The notes: generated from the letters alone by a model not told the origin. A DNA stretch of 64,000 bases from Neptunicoccus cionae (GCF_002860325.1 NZ_PKOJ01000004.1:248001-312000); one strand, 5' to 3'; positions 34,618-44,169 are shown, numbered from the stretch's first letter. Translations and numbers: made by a program.

Positions 34618-35904
34618 ATGGCTTTGACCATTTTTTCAATCATGATCGTGCTTCTTCTGCTCGGCTTTCCGATGATGATCCCGCTGATCGTCGGGGCCTT
34701 CGTTGGTTTTTTCATGTTGTTTGGCGGGTTGGACCAAATGGAGACCATGATCCAGCAAATGATGGCGGGGATACGCCCTGCCTCGCTCATCGCGGTGCCG
34801 ATGTTCATTTTTGCAGCCGACATCATGACGCGGGGCCAGTCTGCGGGCCGGTTAATTGATATGGTGATGTCCTTTGTCGGCCATATGAAGGGTGGTCTTG
34901 CCGTGTCCACGGCGGCGGCCTGTACCATGTTCGGGGCGGTGTCCGGTTCGACACAGGCCACAGTGGTGGCGATCGGTTCACCGTTGCGGCCGCGTATGTT
35001 GAAAGCAGGTTATAAAGACAGCTTCATTCTGGCGCTGATTGTAAATTCCTCTGACATTGCCTTTTTGATTCCGCCCTCCATTGGGATGATTATTTACGGT
35101 GTGGTATCCAACACCTCTATTGCCGAACTGTTTATCGCGGGGATCGGGCCGGGGCTGCTGATCCTTGTGCTGTTTTCCATCTATGCAGTGATTTACGCGA
35201 TCCGCCATGATGTGCCGACCGAGGAGAAAACAACTTGGGGCCAGCGCGCACGTGCGGTGCAAAAGGCGCTCTGGCCGCTCGGGTTTCCGGCCATTATCAT
35301 CGGCGGGATCTACGGCGGGATCTTTTCCCCGACAGAGGCCGCTGCGGCCTGTGTGCTATACGCGCTGATACTGGAAACCATCGTGTTCCGCTCGTTGAAC
35401 TGGCACGGCGTTTACGAAACCGCCAAATCCACCGGATTGATCACCGCTGTTGTGTTTATCCTTGTGGGGGCAGGGGCGGCATTTTCATGGGTCATCTCCT
35501 TTGCGCAAATCCCGCAGGCCATTCTCGGGTCTATCGGCATTGACGAAATGGGCGCGATCGGCGTTCTCTTCGTGATCTCCATTGCCTTTTTTATCGGTTG
35601 TATGTTCGTTGATCCAATTGTGGTGATCCTCGTGCTGGTGCCAATCTTTGCGCCGGTGGTAAAATCCGTCGGGCTTGATCCGGTATTGGTGGGGACAGTG
35701 ATCACATTGCAGGTGGCGATCGGCTCGGCCACGCCGCCCTTCGGCTGTGATATTTTCACGGCCATAGCAGTCTTCAAACGCCCCTATATAGAAGTGGTGC
35801 GCGGCACCCCGCCGTTTATTCTGATGCTGTTGAGCGTGTCCGTCGCGCTGATCTTTTTCCCGCAAATCGCGTTGTTCCTGCGCGATCTGGCATTCGCAAA
35901 ATAG
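34618..35904 (+). CDS. uehC: TRAP transporter large permease (DctM type), probable UehC
   Basis: 428 residues, about 12 membrane segments. DctM hallmarks: AVPMFIFAADIMTRG, FGAVSGSTQATVVAIG, NSSDIAFLIPPSIGMIIYG, GIFSPTEAAAACVLYA and the C-terminal VTPPFGCDIF-like block (SATPPFGCDIF). Completes the TRAP set; powered by the sodium or proton gradient. Confidence 0.92.
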   Translation: MALTIFSIMIVLLLLGFPMMIPLIVGAFVGFFMLFGGLDQMETMIQQMMAGIRPASLIAVPMFIFAADIMTRGQSAGRLIDMVMSFVGHMKGGLAVSTAAACTMFGAVSGSTQATVVAIGSPLRPRMLKAGYKDSFILALIVNSSDIAFLIPPSIGMIIYGVVSNTSIAELFIAGIGPGLLILVLFSIYAVIYAIRHDVPTEEKTTWGQRARAVQKALWPLGFPAIIIGGIYGGIFSPTEAAAACVLYALILETIVFRSLNWHGVYETAKSTGLITAVVFILVGAGAAFSWVISFAQIPQAILGSIGIDEMGAIGVLFVISIAFFIGCMFVDPIVVILVLVPIFAPVVKSVGLDPVLVGTVITLQVAIGSATPPFGCDIFTAIAVFKRPYIEVVRGTPPFILMLLSVSVALIFFPQIALFLRDLAFAK

Positions 35905-35920
35905 ACCGGAGGAGACGCCT

Positions 35921-36361
35921 ATGTTTACCCACATCCTTGCGCCTTATGACGGATCGGTCACCGCCAATCGTGCCCTTCACAAGGCGGCAGAAATGGCGCT
36001 GCTGACCGGCGCAAAAGTGACCTTGCTGACAGTCTATCGCCACCATTCTATGCTGGAGGCATCGCTTTCGATGGTGCGGGTCAGCGATCCGGGCAATCTG
36101 GATGATGCCATGAAAGAACACGCAACCGAGATTATCAACCACGGTAAAGCGGTCATGGCTGAGGCCGGAGTCACAAATTTACGCGCCTTCGTGCGCAACG
36201 GCCGACCGGCGCGGGCGATTACGGAATTTGCCCAAAAGCACGAAGCTGACCTGATCGTGCTCAGCAGCCGCGGGCTTGGTTCTTCCGGCGACAGCTATCT
36301 GCTTGGCAGTGTCTCGCACAAGGTAATAGGGCTGGCAAAGATGCCGGTCCTTGTCGTCTAA
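35921..36361 (+). CDS. usp: universal stress protein (UspA family)
   Basis: 146 residues with the UspA fold: HILAPYDGSVTANRALHKAAEMA at the N-terminus and the nucleotide-binding loop SSRGLGSSGDSYLLGSVSHKV near the C-terminus. CGGAGGAG lies before the ATG, 16 bp after uehC. A usp gene at this exact place in TRAP/ectoine operons is known (related TeaD binds ATP and tunes TeaABC transport), so it probably modulates the uptake system. Confidence 0.9.
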   Translation: MFTHILAPYDGSVTANRALHKAAEMALLTGAKVTLLTVYRHHSMLEASLSMVRVSDPGNLDDAMKEHATEIINHGKAVMAEAGVTNLRAFVRNGRPARAITEFAQKHEADLIVLSSRGLGSSGDSYLLGSVSHKVIGLAKMPVLVV

Positions 36362-36524
36362 ACGTCGCTTTGAACCGCAATTCTCGGTTTATAAGATTAA
36401 AGTCTTTCTTATCATTGACATCGCGGCAAAAGGTGATGCCAATGAACCTATCCCTGCCGGTTGTTACATAGTCTATCGCTCCGGTCTGGAAACACTCTGA
36501 CATTTGTATAACCGGAGAAGCGCC

Positions 36525-37706
36525 ATGACGACATTTCAGGCCAATTTCACCACCACAGAATACCTGCGCCGGATCGACAAAACCCGCAAGGCAATGGCTG
36601 CAAAAGGTCTTGATGCGATCGTCGTTAGCGACCCGTCCAATATCTCGTGGCTGTCGGGTTATGACGGCTGGTCGTTCTACACCTATCAGGCGGTGATCCT
36701 GACACACGAGGGAGAGCCGGTCTGGTGGGGCCGTGGCATGGATGCGCTTGGCGCGCGGCGGACCGTCTTTATGGAAGACGATTGTATTCGCGGCTATGAC
36801 GACACTTACGTGCAGAACCCTGAAAAACATCCGATGGAAGATTTGTCAGCGCTGCTGAAAGAAAAGGGTCTGGAAAAGGCGCGGCTTGGCGTGGAGATGG
36901 ACAATTATTATTACGCCGCTGCTGCCCATGCGACCCTTGTCCGCGAATTGCCCGAGGCGAAACTTCAGGATGCAACGGGGCTGGTGAACTGGCAGCGGGC
37001 CGTCAAGTCAGAGCGCGAGATCGAATATATGCAGCGCGCGGGCCGGATTGTCGAAGTTATGCACGAACATATCCTAGAGGTGGCCGAACCCGGAATGCGT
37101 AAAAACGATCTGGTGGCCGAGATCTATGCCGCTGGCATTCGCGGCGCGGACGGGTTTTGGGGCGATTATCCCGCGATTGTGCCGATGGCGCCTTCCGGCA
37201 TGGACGCCACCGCACCGCATCTGACATGGGACGACCGCCCGATGGAAACAGGGGAGGCGACCTTCTTTGAAATCGCAGGGGCGCACCGGCGGTACCAATG
37301 CCCGCAATCCCGCACCCTGTTCTTTGGCGAGGTGCCGCAGAAATACCGCGATGCGGAAGCCGCTGTCCTGGATGCGATTGATGCGGGGCTGGAACAGGCC
37401 AAACCGGGGAACCGTGCCGAGGATATTGCCAATGCTTTTAACGCAACGCTGAACAAGGCAGGCTTTGAAAAGGACTCCCGCTGCGGCTATGCCATCGGCA
37501 TCAGCTATCCACCCGATTGGGGCGAGCGGACGATTTCGTTCCGGCGCGGTGACCAGACGGTTCTGGAACCGGATATGACGTTCCACTTCATGCCCGCGCT
37601 CTGGCTGGATGATGGCGGTCTGGAAATTACCGAACCCATCCGGATTACAGAAACCGGCCACGAATGTTTCTGTACCACCCCACGCAAACTGTTTGTGAAG
37701 GACTGA
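36525..37706 (+). CDS. doeA: ectoine hydrolase DoeA (M24 peptidase-like)
   Basis: 393 residues. The blocks VSDPSNISWLSGYDGWSFY, GVEMDNYYYAAAAHATL and DATGLVNWQRAVKSEREIEYM are characteristic of DoeA/EutD, the M24-fold enzyme that opens the ectoine ring to N-acetyl-2,4-diaminobutyrate. GGAG precedes ATG 36525; a 7-codon longer start lacks a site. A 163-bp gap after usp suggests its own control or a processed junction. The usual doeB, doeC and doeD partners do not follow; the next genes are unrelated. Confidence 0.86.
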   Translation: MTTFQANFTTTEYLRRIDKTRKAMAAKGLDAIVVSDPSNISWLSGYDGWSFYTYQAVILTHEGEPVWWGRGMDALGARRTVFMEDDCIRGYDDTYVQNPEKHPMEDLSALLKEKGLEKARLGVEMDNYYYAAAAHATLVRELPEAKLQDATGLVNWQRAVKSEREIEYMQRAGRIVEVMHEHILEVAEPGMRKNDLVAEIYAAGIRGADGFWGDYPAIVPMAPSGMDATAPHLTWDDRPMETGEATFFEIAGAHRRYQCPQSRTLFFGEVPQKYRDAEAAVLDAIDAGLEQAKPGNRAEDIANAFNATLNKAGFEKDSRCGYAIGISYPPDWGERTISFRRGDQTVLEPDMTFHFMPALWLDDGGLEITEPIRITETGHECFCTTPRKLFVKD

Positions 37707-37781
37707 TTTTTTAGATCAAAAAGCGCGGCGGTTTAACGGTTTCAAGTAGCCCGAACCGCCGTTTGCTGTTAGCCTTCCACT

Positions 37782-38714
37782 ATGAAGCAGGCCAAAATCA
37801 CCCCCGCTGCGCAAGATGTTGATTTCGCGCCTTTCCCCCACTGGGCCGAGCCTGCAAGCGGGCAATCGCCAGAGGCAGCAGCTTTCGCATCCGGTGCTGC
37901 GCTTTGCGTGTTGCACGGATTGGTGACGCACCATAGCGGCGCGGTGCCTGTCACACTGCTGCGCAACCGTCTGGCATTGCTGGCAAGCGAGGCAACGCTG
38001 AGGATCGAAGGCCGTGCCGAAACGGCAGCAGCGATCCGCGATGCGGTCTACCTTACACGTCCCGGCGACAGTATGGGCCCCGCGGGAGAGATGTACCTGC
38101 GCTGGCGCCGCGCTGCTGCCCTACGGCTGCGGGGCAAGGACTGGATCGACCCGTTTAACGAAATCCTGCCCAAACCCTTTGCAGAGGCATTGCCCCACTG
38201 GTTCAAACAGACAGAGACAGCGGGCAGCCCAGTGGCGCAAGCTGTCGGCCTTATGCGACTTATCCTAGAGGCGGACCCCCGCGAAGAAGCAACCGCGATG
38301 ATCTGCGCGGATGTTGTGCTGGCCCGCGGGTTTGGGTGGTCCGCTCCGCTGCCGCTGACTGCGCTGCATTTGACCCGCGCCGCCTTGCGCGATCTTCAGG
38401 TCGCTGATCTTCATCTGCTTTTGACCCGCGCCGCCCGCACTGCAACTGCTCTGGCCCATGACCTCAGCCGCCGCGCGACCATGTTGCAGCAGGTTGCCCC
38501 GAAACTGCGCTCCAAGGGTTCGGGTCATGCGGTCGCGCTGTTTCTGCAAGAAGACGCGATCTCGCCCGGAACCATGTTGTCGCCCGTCATAAAGGGCACC
38601 AAGACGGCCATGACGGACCGTTCGGCCCGCCGGCTTTGCGACCGTCTGGTCAGCCTTGGCGCCGTGAAAGAACTGACGGGGCGGGGCAGCTTTCGGCTCT
38701 ACGGGTTGGCGTGA
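37782..38714 (+). CDS. DUF1403 family protein
   Basis: 310 residues matching the uncharacterised DUF1403 family found mostly on alphaproteobacterial plasmids. The body is helical and Ala/Arg-rich, without signal peptide or membrane segments. The last about 55 residues (TDRSARRLCDRLVSLGAVKEL, then GRGSFRLYGL) look like a winged helix. It is translationally coupled to a ScpB-like gene (TGATG), suggesting a chromosome- or plasmid-structure role, but function is unknown. Confidence 0.75.
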   Translation: MKQAKITPAAQDVDFAPFPHWAEPASGQSPEAAAFASGAALCVLHGLVTHHSGAVPVTLLRNRLALLASEATLRIEGRAETAAAIRDAVYLTRPGDSMGPAGEMYLRWRRAAALRLRGKDWIDPFNEILPKPFAEALPHWFKQTETAGSPVAQAVGLMRLILEADPREEATAMICADVVLARGFGWSAPLPLTALHLTRAALRDLQVADLHLLLTRAARTATALAHDLSRRATMLQQVAPKLRSKGSGHAVALFLQEDAISPGTMLSPVIKGTKTAMTDRSARRLCDRLVSLGAVKELTGRGSFRLYGLA

Positions 38715-39277
38715 TGGAAGAGGAAGAATTTGATCGCGAACTTGCGGGATTACCCGAAGATGTGCGGTGGCAGGAATGGATGGCGCGGGTCGAGGCGGTG
38801 TTATTCGCCAGCGATACGGTAGTTGCGGAAAAATCCCTGATGGCGGTGATCGGGCAGGGTGCAAAGCTGGATCGGTTGATCACGGATATTAACGCCGATC
38901 TGATCCGCCGCCCCTACGAGGTGGTCGCCGTGGCCGGCGGTTATATGATGAGGACGCGCAAAAAATTTGCGCCTGTCATTCACAAGGCCAGACACGGCGA
39001 GGATAAGGGCGTCCGGCTGAGCGAGTCCGAACTCTTGGTGCTTGCGACCATTGCCTATCAGCAACCGGTCAGCCGTGCGGATTTGCGGGATGTTTTCGGC
39101 AAGGATGTAAACCGCGATCTGCTGTCCCGTCTGCAATATCGTAAACTGATCGCCAACGGTCCGCGCAGCCCCCGTCCGGGTGCGCCCCATACCTTTGTGA
39201 CAACGCCGGAGTTTTTACGCACCTTTGACCTTGAAAGCCTGCGCGACCTGCCGGAGATGGATTTCCCGCAGGCCTAG
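38714..39277 (+). CDS. scpB: ScpB-like segregation/condensation protein
   Basis: 187 residues. Two winged-helix modules typical of ScpB: RVEAVLFASDTVVAEKSLMAVIG through EVVAVAGGYMMRTRKKFAPVI, and SESELLVLATIAYQQPVSRADL through the C-terminal PHTFVTTPEFLRTFDL. ScpB normally binds the kleisin ScpA in SMC condensin. Here no scpA or smc is nearby; the partner gene is DUF1403. ATG overlaps the DUF1403 stop. Ends overlap the convergent alcohol dehydrogenase by 4 bp. Confidence 0.83.
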   Translation: MEEEEFDRELAGLPEDVRWQEWMARVEAVLFASDTVVAEKSLMAVIGQGAKLDRLITDINADLIRRPYEVVAVAGGYMMRTRKKFAPVIHKARHGEDKGVRLSESELLVLATIAYQQPVSRADLRDVFGKDVNRDLLSRLQYRKLIANGPRSPRPGAPHTFVTTPEFLRTFDLESLRDLPEMDFPQA

Positions 39278-40428
39278 GCTGCTTGTTCAAGAATGGCGAC
39301 AAGTTCGGACTGGCTGAGAGGGAATGGATTGCCCTTCATAGAGGAAGCACCCGCCGAAAGGGCTGCAGTTTGCGCAAATATGCCCTTGTCCAGCCCCATC
39401 GCAGACAACCCCCGCAAGCCGTTGGTGCGGGACCAGTCTTGTAGGGCCAGCACCCCGTCCGGTTGATCGCCTGTGGCGAAAGCTTCATTGATCAGATCCA
39501 GCACCCATCCGGTTCGTTCGGCGATCCCGCTGCCTTGCGGCGCTTTCTGCCGATGCGAGGCCAGCACCGCCGGTAAGAGAGCGCCGCAGATTTCACCGTG
39601 GGGCGCATTGGTTATCCCGCCGATGACACCGGCAAAACCGTGCACCGCGCCCAAGCCGCTGTTGGCCAGCGCAAGGCCGCCGCAGGTGCTGACCCATGCC
39701 ATCCGGTCAAGGGCTTCTGCCGAATCTTCCTCGATCAGCGGTCTGAGCGCGGCGATACCTTCGGGAATGGCTCCCCGGCAAAGCGCATCACTCATCGGAT
39801 TGGCCTTGACCGAGAGATAGGGTTCGATCACCTGCGTTACCGCATCCAGCGCGGCGGCAAGTATGACGGCTTTGGGTGCGCCTTCCATAAGGTCCGCATC
39901 GACAATAGCAGCGCAAGGGATCATCCGCGGATCGCGCAAGCTGACTTTTATGGCGCGGTCTGGCACTGTGATCACCGCGTTTCGCGTGACTTCCGACCCC
40001 GTTCCGGCTGTGGTTGGCAGTGCAATCACTGGCAGGGGGGCGGCATCAAGGCTGCGCCCGTCGCCGACGACCTCAAGGTAACTGCGTGGTGACGCTGTGC
40101 AGGGAACCAGTGCGGCAAGCGCCTTGGCAAAGTCCATGACGGAACCGCCGCCAAGGGCGATGATAACATCCGGTGGCGCGGTTCTGATACCGGGCAGGGC
40201 GGCTTCCAGTAAAGGCAGATCCGGTTCCCCGTTGCAGGCGGTGGTCTGCACGGTAAGACCCGCATTTGCACAGTCTTCCAGCAGCCACTCTGCCCGTTTG
40301 GATGTCGCTCCATGGACGACAAGAACTGATCTGCCAAATGTTGCCGCCAGTCCGGCGGCCTTGCTCCGGCTGCCGCGCCCGAAATGGATTGTGTTCGGGG
40401 CAGTAAAAGTAAATGCGTTAAAATTCAT
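39274..40428 (-). CDS. iron-containing alcohol dehydrogenase
   Basis: 384 residues of the Fe-ADH family: NTIHFGRGS, GGGSVMDFAKALAAL (nucleotide loop), PTTAGTGSEVTRNAVIT, and metal ligands in the ALDAVTQVIEPYLS (Asp/His-type) and GAVHGFAGVIGG His blocks. Family members reduce aldehydes or maleylacetate with NAD(P)H. The first metal His site reads DAVTQVIE where many members have DALTHAIE, so metal binding may differ. It lies 12 bp after glpK on the same strand, so a link to glycerol or 1,3-propanediol type compounds is possible. Confidence 0.83.
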   Translation of the reverse strand: MNFNAFTFTAPNTIHFGRGSRSKAAGLAATFGRSVLVVHGATSKRAEWLLEDCANAGLTVQTTACNGEPDLPLLEAALPGIRTAPPDVIIALGGGSVMDFAKALAALVPCTASPRSYLEVVGDGRSLDAAPLPVIALPTTAGTGSEVTRNAVITVPDRAIKVSLRDPRMIPCAAIVDADLMEGAPKAVILAAALDAVTQVIEPYLSVKANPMSDALCRGAIPEGIAALRPLIEEDSAEALDRMAWVSTCGGLALANSGLGAVHGFAGVIGGITNAPHGEICGALLPAVLASHRQKAPQGSGIAERTGWVLDLINEAFATGDQPDGVLALQDWSRTNGLRGLSAMGLDKGIFAQTAALSAGASSMKGNPFPLSQSELVAILEQAA

Positions 40429-40440
40429 TGTCTGCCAGCC

Positions 40441-41928
40441 TTAAACGCTCATCGTGGCGTCGATTGCCTTTTTCCATCCGGCATATTTGGACTTGCGCTG
40501 GTCTTCGTCCATTTTCGGTGTGAACTGTTTGTCGAGCGCCCAGCCCTTGGCGAAAGTTTCCTGATCAGGGTAGAGGCCTACATGCATCCCCGCCAGCCAC
40601 GCCGCCCCGAGCGCGGTTGTTTCCAGTACCTTCGGGCGGTCCACAGGGGCTGCAATAATATCAGACAGGAACTGCATGGCAAAATCATTGGCAGACATGC
40701 CACCGTCTACCCGCAGGGTCGGTTGCACGCCGTCCACCTGCCAGTCTGCGGACATGGCATCAAGCAGGTCACGGGTCTGGAAACCCACGCTTTGTAATGC
40801 AGCCCGCGCCATTTCCGCCGGACCGGAACCGCGGGTCAGACCGAAAACCGCACCGCGGCAGTCAGGGTTCCAGTAGGGCGCACCAAGGCCCACAAACGCA
40901 GGAACAAGGATCACATCCTGATTATCATCCGCATCCCGCGCCAGCGCTTCGGTTGCCGCAGCATCCTTGATGATCTGCAAGCCGTCCCGCAGCCATTGCA
41001 CCACAGCGCCTGCTACAAAGATCGACCCTTCCAGCGCATAGGTCGGCTTGCCATCCAGTTGATAGGCGATGGTGGTCAGCAGGCGGTTTTTTGAAACCAC
41101 AGGGGTTTCCCCTGTGTTCAACAGCGCAAAACAACCGGTGCCATAGGTGGATTTCAACATGCCGGGGGTGAAACAGGCCTGCCCGACCGTGGCGGCCTGC
41201 TGGTCGCCTGCAACGCCGCAAATCGGAATTTCATGGCCGAACAGATCCGCCCGGGCATGGCCAAAATCGGCGGCGCAGTCCTTGACCTCGGGCAGCATAT
41301 CCATCGGGATGTTCAACAGCTCGCAGATTGTGTTGCTCCAACGCCCCTTGCGAATGTCATATAGCATTGTGCGAGCCGCATTGGTGGCGTCGGTGGCGTG
41401 GACCTTGCCGCCGGTCAGCTTCCAGATCAGATAGCAATCAACAGTGCCGAACAACAGTTCGCCCTGGTCGGCGGCCTGCCGTGCTCCATCTACGTTTTCC
41501 AGAATCCAGCGCAGTTTCGTGCCGGAAAAATAGGGGTCAACCAGAAGGCCCGTGCGGTCCGCGATCATGTCGCCCTGTCCGCTGTCCCGCAGGCTGCGGC
41601 AATATTCTGCGGTGCGGCGGTCCTGCCAGACAATGGCATTATAGACCGGCTTGCCGGTTTTGGCGTTCCAGACGATGGTGGTTTCGCGCTGGTTGGTGAT
41701 GCCGATTGCCGTCACCTCTCGCGAGGATAATCCTGCGCGCTCGATCGCTGCGCGGCAGGTGCCAGCCGTCGTTGCCCAAAGGTCCGCCGGATCATGTTCA
41801 ACCCAACCGGAGTTGGGGAAAATCTGGCGGAACTCTTCCTGCGCACTGGCGACAGGATTCATGTTTTCGTCAAACAGGATCGCCCGCGTCGAAGTCGTGC
41901 CCTGATCAATGGCGAGGATATGGGTCAT
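40441..41928 (-). CDS. glpK: glycerol kinase
   Basis: 495 residues, full-length FGGY kinase: [18 protein letters not shown] at the N-terminus, [37 protein letters not shown] and the C-terminal [17 protein letters not shown]. Phosphorylates glycerol to sn-glycerol-3-phosphate with ATP in the cytoplasm. Downstream of the glycerol ABC operon; two strong hairpins separate it from the binding-protein gene. Confidence 0.95.
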   Translation of the reverse strand: MTHILAIDQGTTSTRAILFDENMNPVASAQEEFRQIFPNSGWVEHDPADLWATTAGTCRAAIERAGLSSREVTAIGITNQRETTIVWNAKTGKPVYNAIVWQDRRTAEYCRSLRDSGQGDMIADRTGLLVDPYFSGTKLRWILENVDGARQAADQGELLFGTVDCYLIWKLTGGKVHATDATNAARTMLYDIRKGRWSNTICELLNIPMDMLPEVKDCAADFGHARADLFGHEIPICGVAGDQQAATVGQACFTPGMLKSTYGTGCFALLNTGETPVVSKNRLLTTIAYQLDGKPTYALEGSIFVAGAVVQWLRDGLQIIKDAAATEALARDADDNQDVILVPAFVGLGAPYWNPDCRGAVFGLTRGSGPAEMARAALQSVGFQTRDLLDAMSADWQVDGVQPTLRVDGGMSANDFAMQFLSDIIAAPVDRPKVLETTALGAAWLAGMHVGLYPDQETFAKGWALDKQFTPKMDEDQRKSKYAGWKKAIDATMSV

Positions 41929-42013
41929 GGGATGTCCACCTGTTTCTGAGATGTCGATAGAATGTCGGTGCGCGGGCGGCTGTCAAGCCTTCGGCCGCAA
42001 GCCTGCGCGGGGT

Positions 42014-42042
42014 GGAGCGGCCCGCCCGTTCGGGGCCGCTCC
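42014..42042 (-). terminator. GC-rich hairpin between glpV and glpK
   Basis: 9-bp perfect stem GGAGCGGCC/GGCCGCTCC with an 11-nt loop, without T-tract. Likely reduces read-through from the abundant binding-protein message into glpK or protects its 3' end. Confidence 0.55.
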
Positions 42043-42057
42043 GGTATTGAGGATCGC

Positions 42058-42078
42058 AGGGGCGGCGGGCCGCCCCCT
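42058..42078 (-). terminator. second GC-rich hairpin immediately after glpV
   Basis: GGGGCGGC/GCCGCCCC with a 2-nt gap, extendable by A-T at the ends, 11 bp beyond the glpV stop. No T-tract. Works with the neighbouring hairpin as a processing or attenuation site. Confidence 0.5.
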
Positions 42079-42088
42079 GATCACCGGC

Positions 42089-43810
42089 TTACTGCCAGGA
42101 TTTGATCAGCTCGTCGTAAGATACCGTCTTTGGCTCTTCGTCTTCGTTTTCCAGCTTGGCCTTAGGCGAACCGGGTTGGGACAGCCAGTGCTCCGGGTCC
42201 ATTTCCTCGTTCATCTTCGGGCCGATGTCGCCCTGAACACCTGCACGCTCCAGACGGATCAGGACTTTTTCCTGATCGGCACACAAAGCGTCGAGCGCTT
42301 CTTGTGGGGTTTTCGCACCGGACATTGCGTCACCGATGTTCTGCCACCACAGCTGGGCCAGTTTCGGGTAGTCAGGCACGTTTGTGCCGGTCGGGGACCA
42401 CTGCACGCGGGCAGGGGAACGGTAGAATTCCACCAGACCGCCGAGTTTTGGCGCCCGTTCGGTGAAGCTGTCGTGCTGGATCGTGGATTCACGGATGAAT
42501 GTCAGACCAACATGGGATTTCTTCACGTCAACGGTTTTAGAGGTCACGAACTGGGCGTAGAGCCAAGCCGCCTGGGCACGATCCACAGGAGTGGATTTCA
42601 TCAGCGTCCAGGAACCGGCGTCCTGATAGCCGATCTTGGTGCCTTCCGTCCAGTAAGCGCCGTGTGGCGAAGGAGCCATGCGCCATTTCGGGGTACCGTC
42701 TTCGTTCATCACAGGCAGATCGGGTTCAACCGATGCGGCTGTAAAGGCGGTGTACCAGAACATTTGCTGCGCAACATTACCCTGTGCCGGGATTGGACCC
42801 GCTTCGGAGAATGTCATACCGGCAGCCGCTGGGGGAGAGTATTTTTCCAGCCATTCGATTGCCTTGGTCACAGCATAAACCGCTGCTGGCCCGTTGGTTG
42901 CACCGCCACGGGCGACACAGGAACCCACAGGTTGGGAGTTTTCGTTTACACGGATACCCCATTCATCCACAGGCAGGCCGTTCGGCTCACCCACATCGCC
43001 GGCACCGGCCATGGACAGCCACGCATCTGTGTAGCGCCAGCCAAGGGACGGGTCTTTCTTACCGTAATCCATGTTGCCATAGATTTCACCGTCAACGCCC
43101 ATGTGGGTCAGATCACGGCCGGTGAAGAATTCAGCGATGTCTTCATAAGCGGACCAGTTTACAGGCACGCCCAGATCATAGCCGTATTTCTCTTTGAAAT
43201 CGGCCTTGTTCTTTTCGTCGTTGAACCAGTCGTACCGGAACCAGTAAAGGTTGGCGAACTGCTGGTCGGGCAACTGGTAAACCTTGCCGTCCGGTCCGGT
43301 GGTGAATGACAGACCGATAAAGTCTTCCAGATCCAGACCGGGGTTGGTGACAGAAGCGCCTTCGCCTTCCATCCAGTCGGTCAGGTTACGCGCCTGTTGA
43401 TAGCGCCAGTGCGTGCCGATCAGGTCAGAGTCGTTGATATAGGCGTCATAAATGTTTTCGCCGGACTGCATCTGTGTTTGCAGTTTCTCAACAACATCGC
43501 CTTCACCGATCAGGTCATGTGTGACCTTAATGCCGGTAATGGCTTCGAATGCAGGCGCCAGAACTGTGGCTTCGTATTCGTGGGTGCCGATTGTCTCGGA
43601 AACCACATTGATGGACATGCCCTGAAACGGTTTCGCTGCATCCACGAAGAACTGAAGCTCTGCTTCCTGTTCTGCACGGGACAGGACGGACATATCCTTG
43701 ATTTCGGAATCCAGAAACGCTTTGGCGGCGTCCATATCCGCGAACACGGGTGTGCTCAGCAAACAGGCCACCACGCTAAGCGCGGATGTTCCTTTAAGTC
43801 GCAAGGTCAT
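42089..43810 (-). CDS. glpV: glycerol ABC transporter substrate-binding protein
   Basis: 573 residues, an unusually large extracellular solute-binding protein with a signal peptide (cleavage near VFA-D). ATG 43810 follows GGGAGGAAC; the longer frame starts before it. Blocks such as GTHEYEATVLAPAFEAITGIKV, DQQFANLYWFRYDWF and the C-terminal SQPGSPKAKLENEDEEPKT fit the binding proteins of GlpSTPQV-type importers known from Rhizobium. Position after the permeases and the DUF2160 gene, and before glpK, supports glycerol as ligand. Confidence 0.9.
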   Translation of the reverse strand: MTLRLKGTSALSVVACLLSTPVFADMDAAKAFLDSEIKDMSVLSRAEQEAELQFFVDAAKPFQGMSINVVSETIGTHEYEATVLAPAFEAITGIKVTHDLIGEGDVVEKLQTQMQSGENIYDAYINDSDLIGTHWRYQQARNLTDWMEGEGASVTNPGLDLEDFIGLSFTTGPDGKVYQLPDQQFANLYWFRYDWFNDEKNKADFKEKYGYDLGVPVNWSAYEDIAEFFTGRDLTHMGVDGEIYGNMDYGKKDPSLGWRYTDAWLSMAGAGDVGEPNGLPVDEWGIRVNENSQPVGSCVARGGATNGPAAVYAVTKAIEWLEKYSPPAAAGMTFSEAGPIPAQGNVAQQMFWYTAFTAASVEPDLPVMNEDGTPKWRMAPSPHGAYWTEGTKIGYQDAGSWTLMKSTPVDRAQAAWLYAQFVTSKTVDVKKSHVGLTFIRESTIQHDSFTERAPKLGGLVEFYRSPARVQWSPTGTNVPDYPKLAQLWWQNIGDAMSGAKTPQEALDALCADQEKVLIRLERAGVQGDIGPKMNEEMDPEHWLSQPGSPKAKLENEDEEPKTVSYDELIKSWQ

Positions 43811-43846
43811 TTTTGTTCCTCCCAAGGTTTGAACAATTAAAGCTTT

Positions 43847-43863
43847 CCGGCCTTGCGTGCCGG
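43847..43863 (-). other. small hairpin upstream of glpV
   Basis: CCGGC/GCCGG with a 7-nt loop in the 66-bp gap between the DUF2160 gene and glpV. Probable processing or stability element that uncouples glpV expression from the upstream genes. Confidence 0.35.
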
Positions 43864-43876
43864 TCAGCCACTTTGA

Positions 43877-44149
43877 TTACACCCAGCGAAACACCGCTAC
43901 AGCGTAAAAAAAACAGACGATCAACGCGCCCCATTGCGGGGCACTGGTTGATGCGAGCCATGCCAGATTGATAAAGGCCGATCCTAACAGGGTGATGAAC
44001 AGACGATCCCCCCGTGTGGTTTCAATCCGCAAAATCCCGACCCGAGGCGTTTCGGGGAATTTGATCGCAAGGATTGTGAACACGATCAGGGTCGCGGCGA
44101 TCACTGCAAAGAAAATTGCGGTCGGCCAGGTCCATGCCATCCATTCCAT
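43877..44149 (-). CDS. DUF2160 small membrane protein
   Basis: 90 residues with three hydrophobic segments (about 9-29, 50-66, 70-88) and the conserved MAWTWPTAIFF and RGDRLFITLLGSAFINL stretches of DUF2160. Such a gene (called glpU in Rhizobium) lies between the permeases and binding protein of GlpSTPQV systems, function unknown. GGAGAG precedes the ATG. Confidence 0.85.
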   Translation of the reverse strand: MEWMAWTWPTAIFFAVIAATLIVFTILAIKFPETPRVGILRIETTRGDRLFITLLGSAFINLAWLASTSAPQWGALIVCFFYAVAVFRWV

Positions 44150-44169
44150 GAGGTCTCTCCTTCGTTAGA

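Noticed and set aside
41909-43309. Long + strand open frame (466 codons) opposite glpV
   Set aside because: Antisense to a well supported binding protein; Cys/His/Arg-rich low-quality sequence without motifs.
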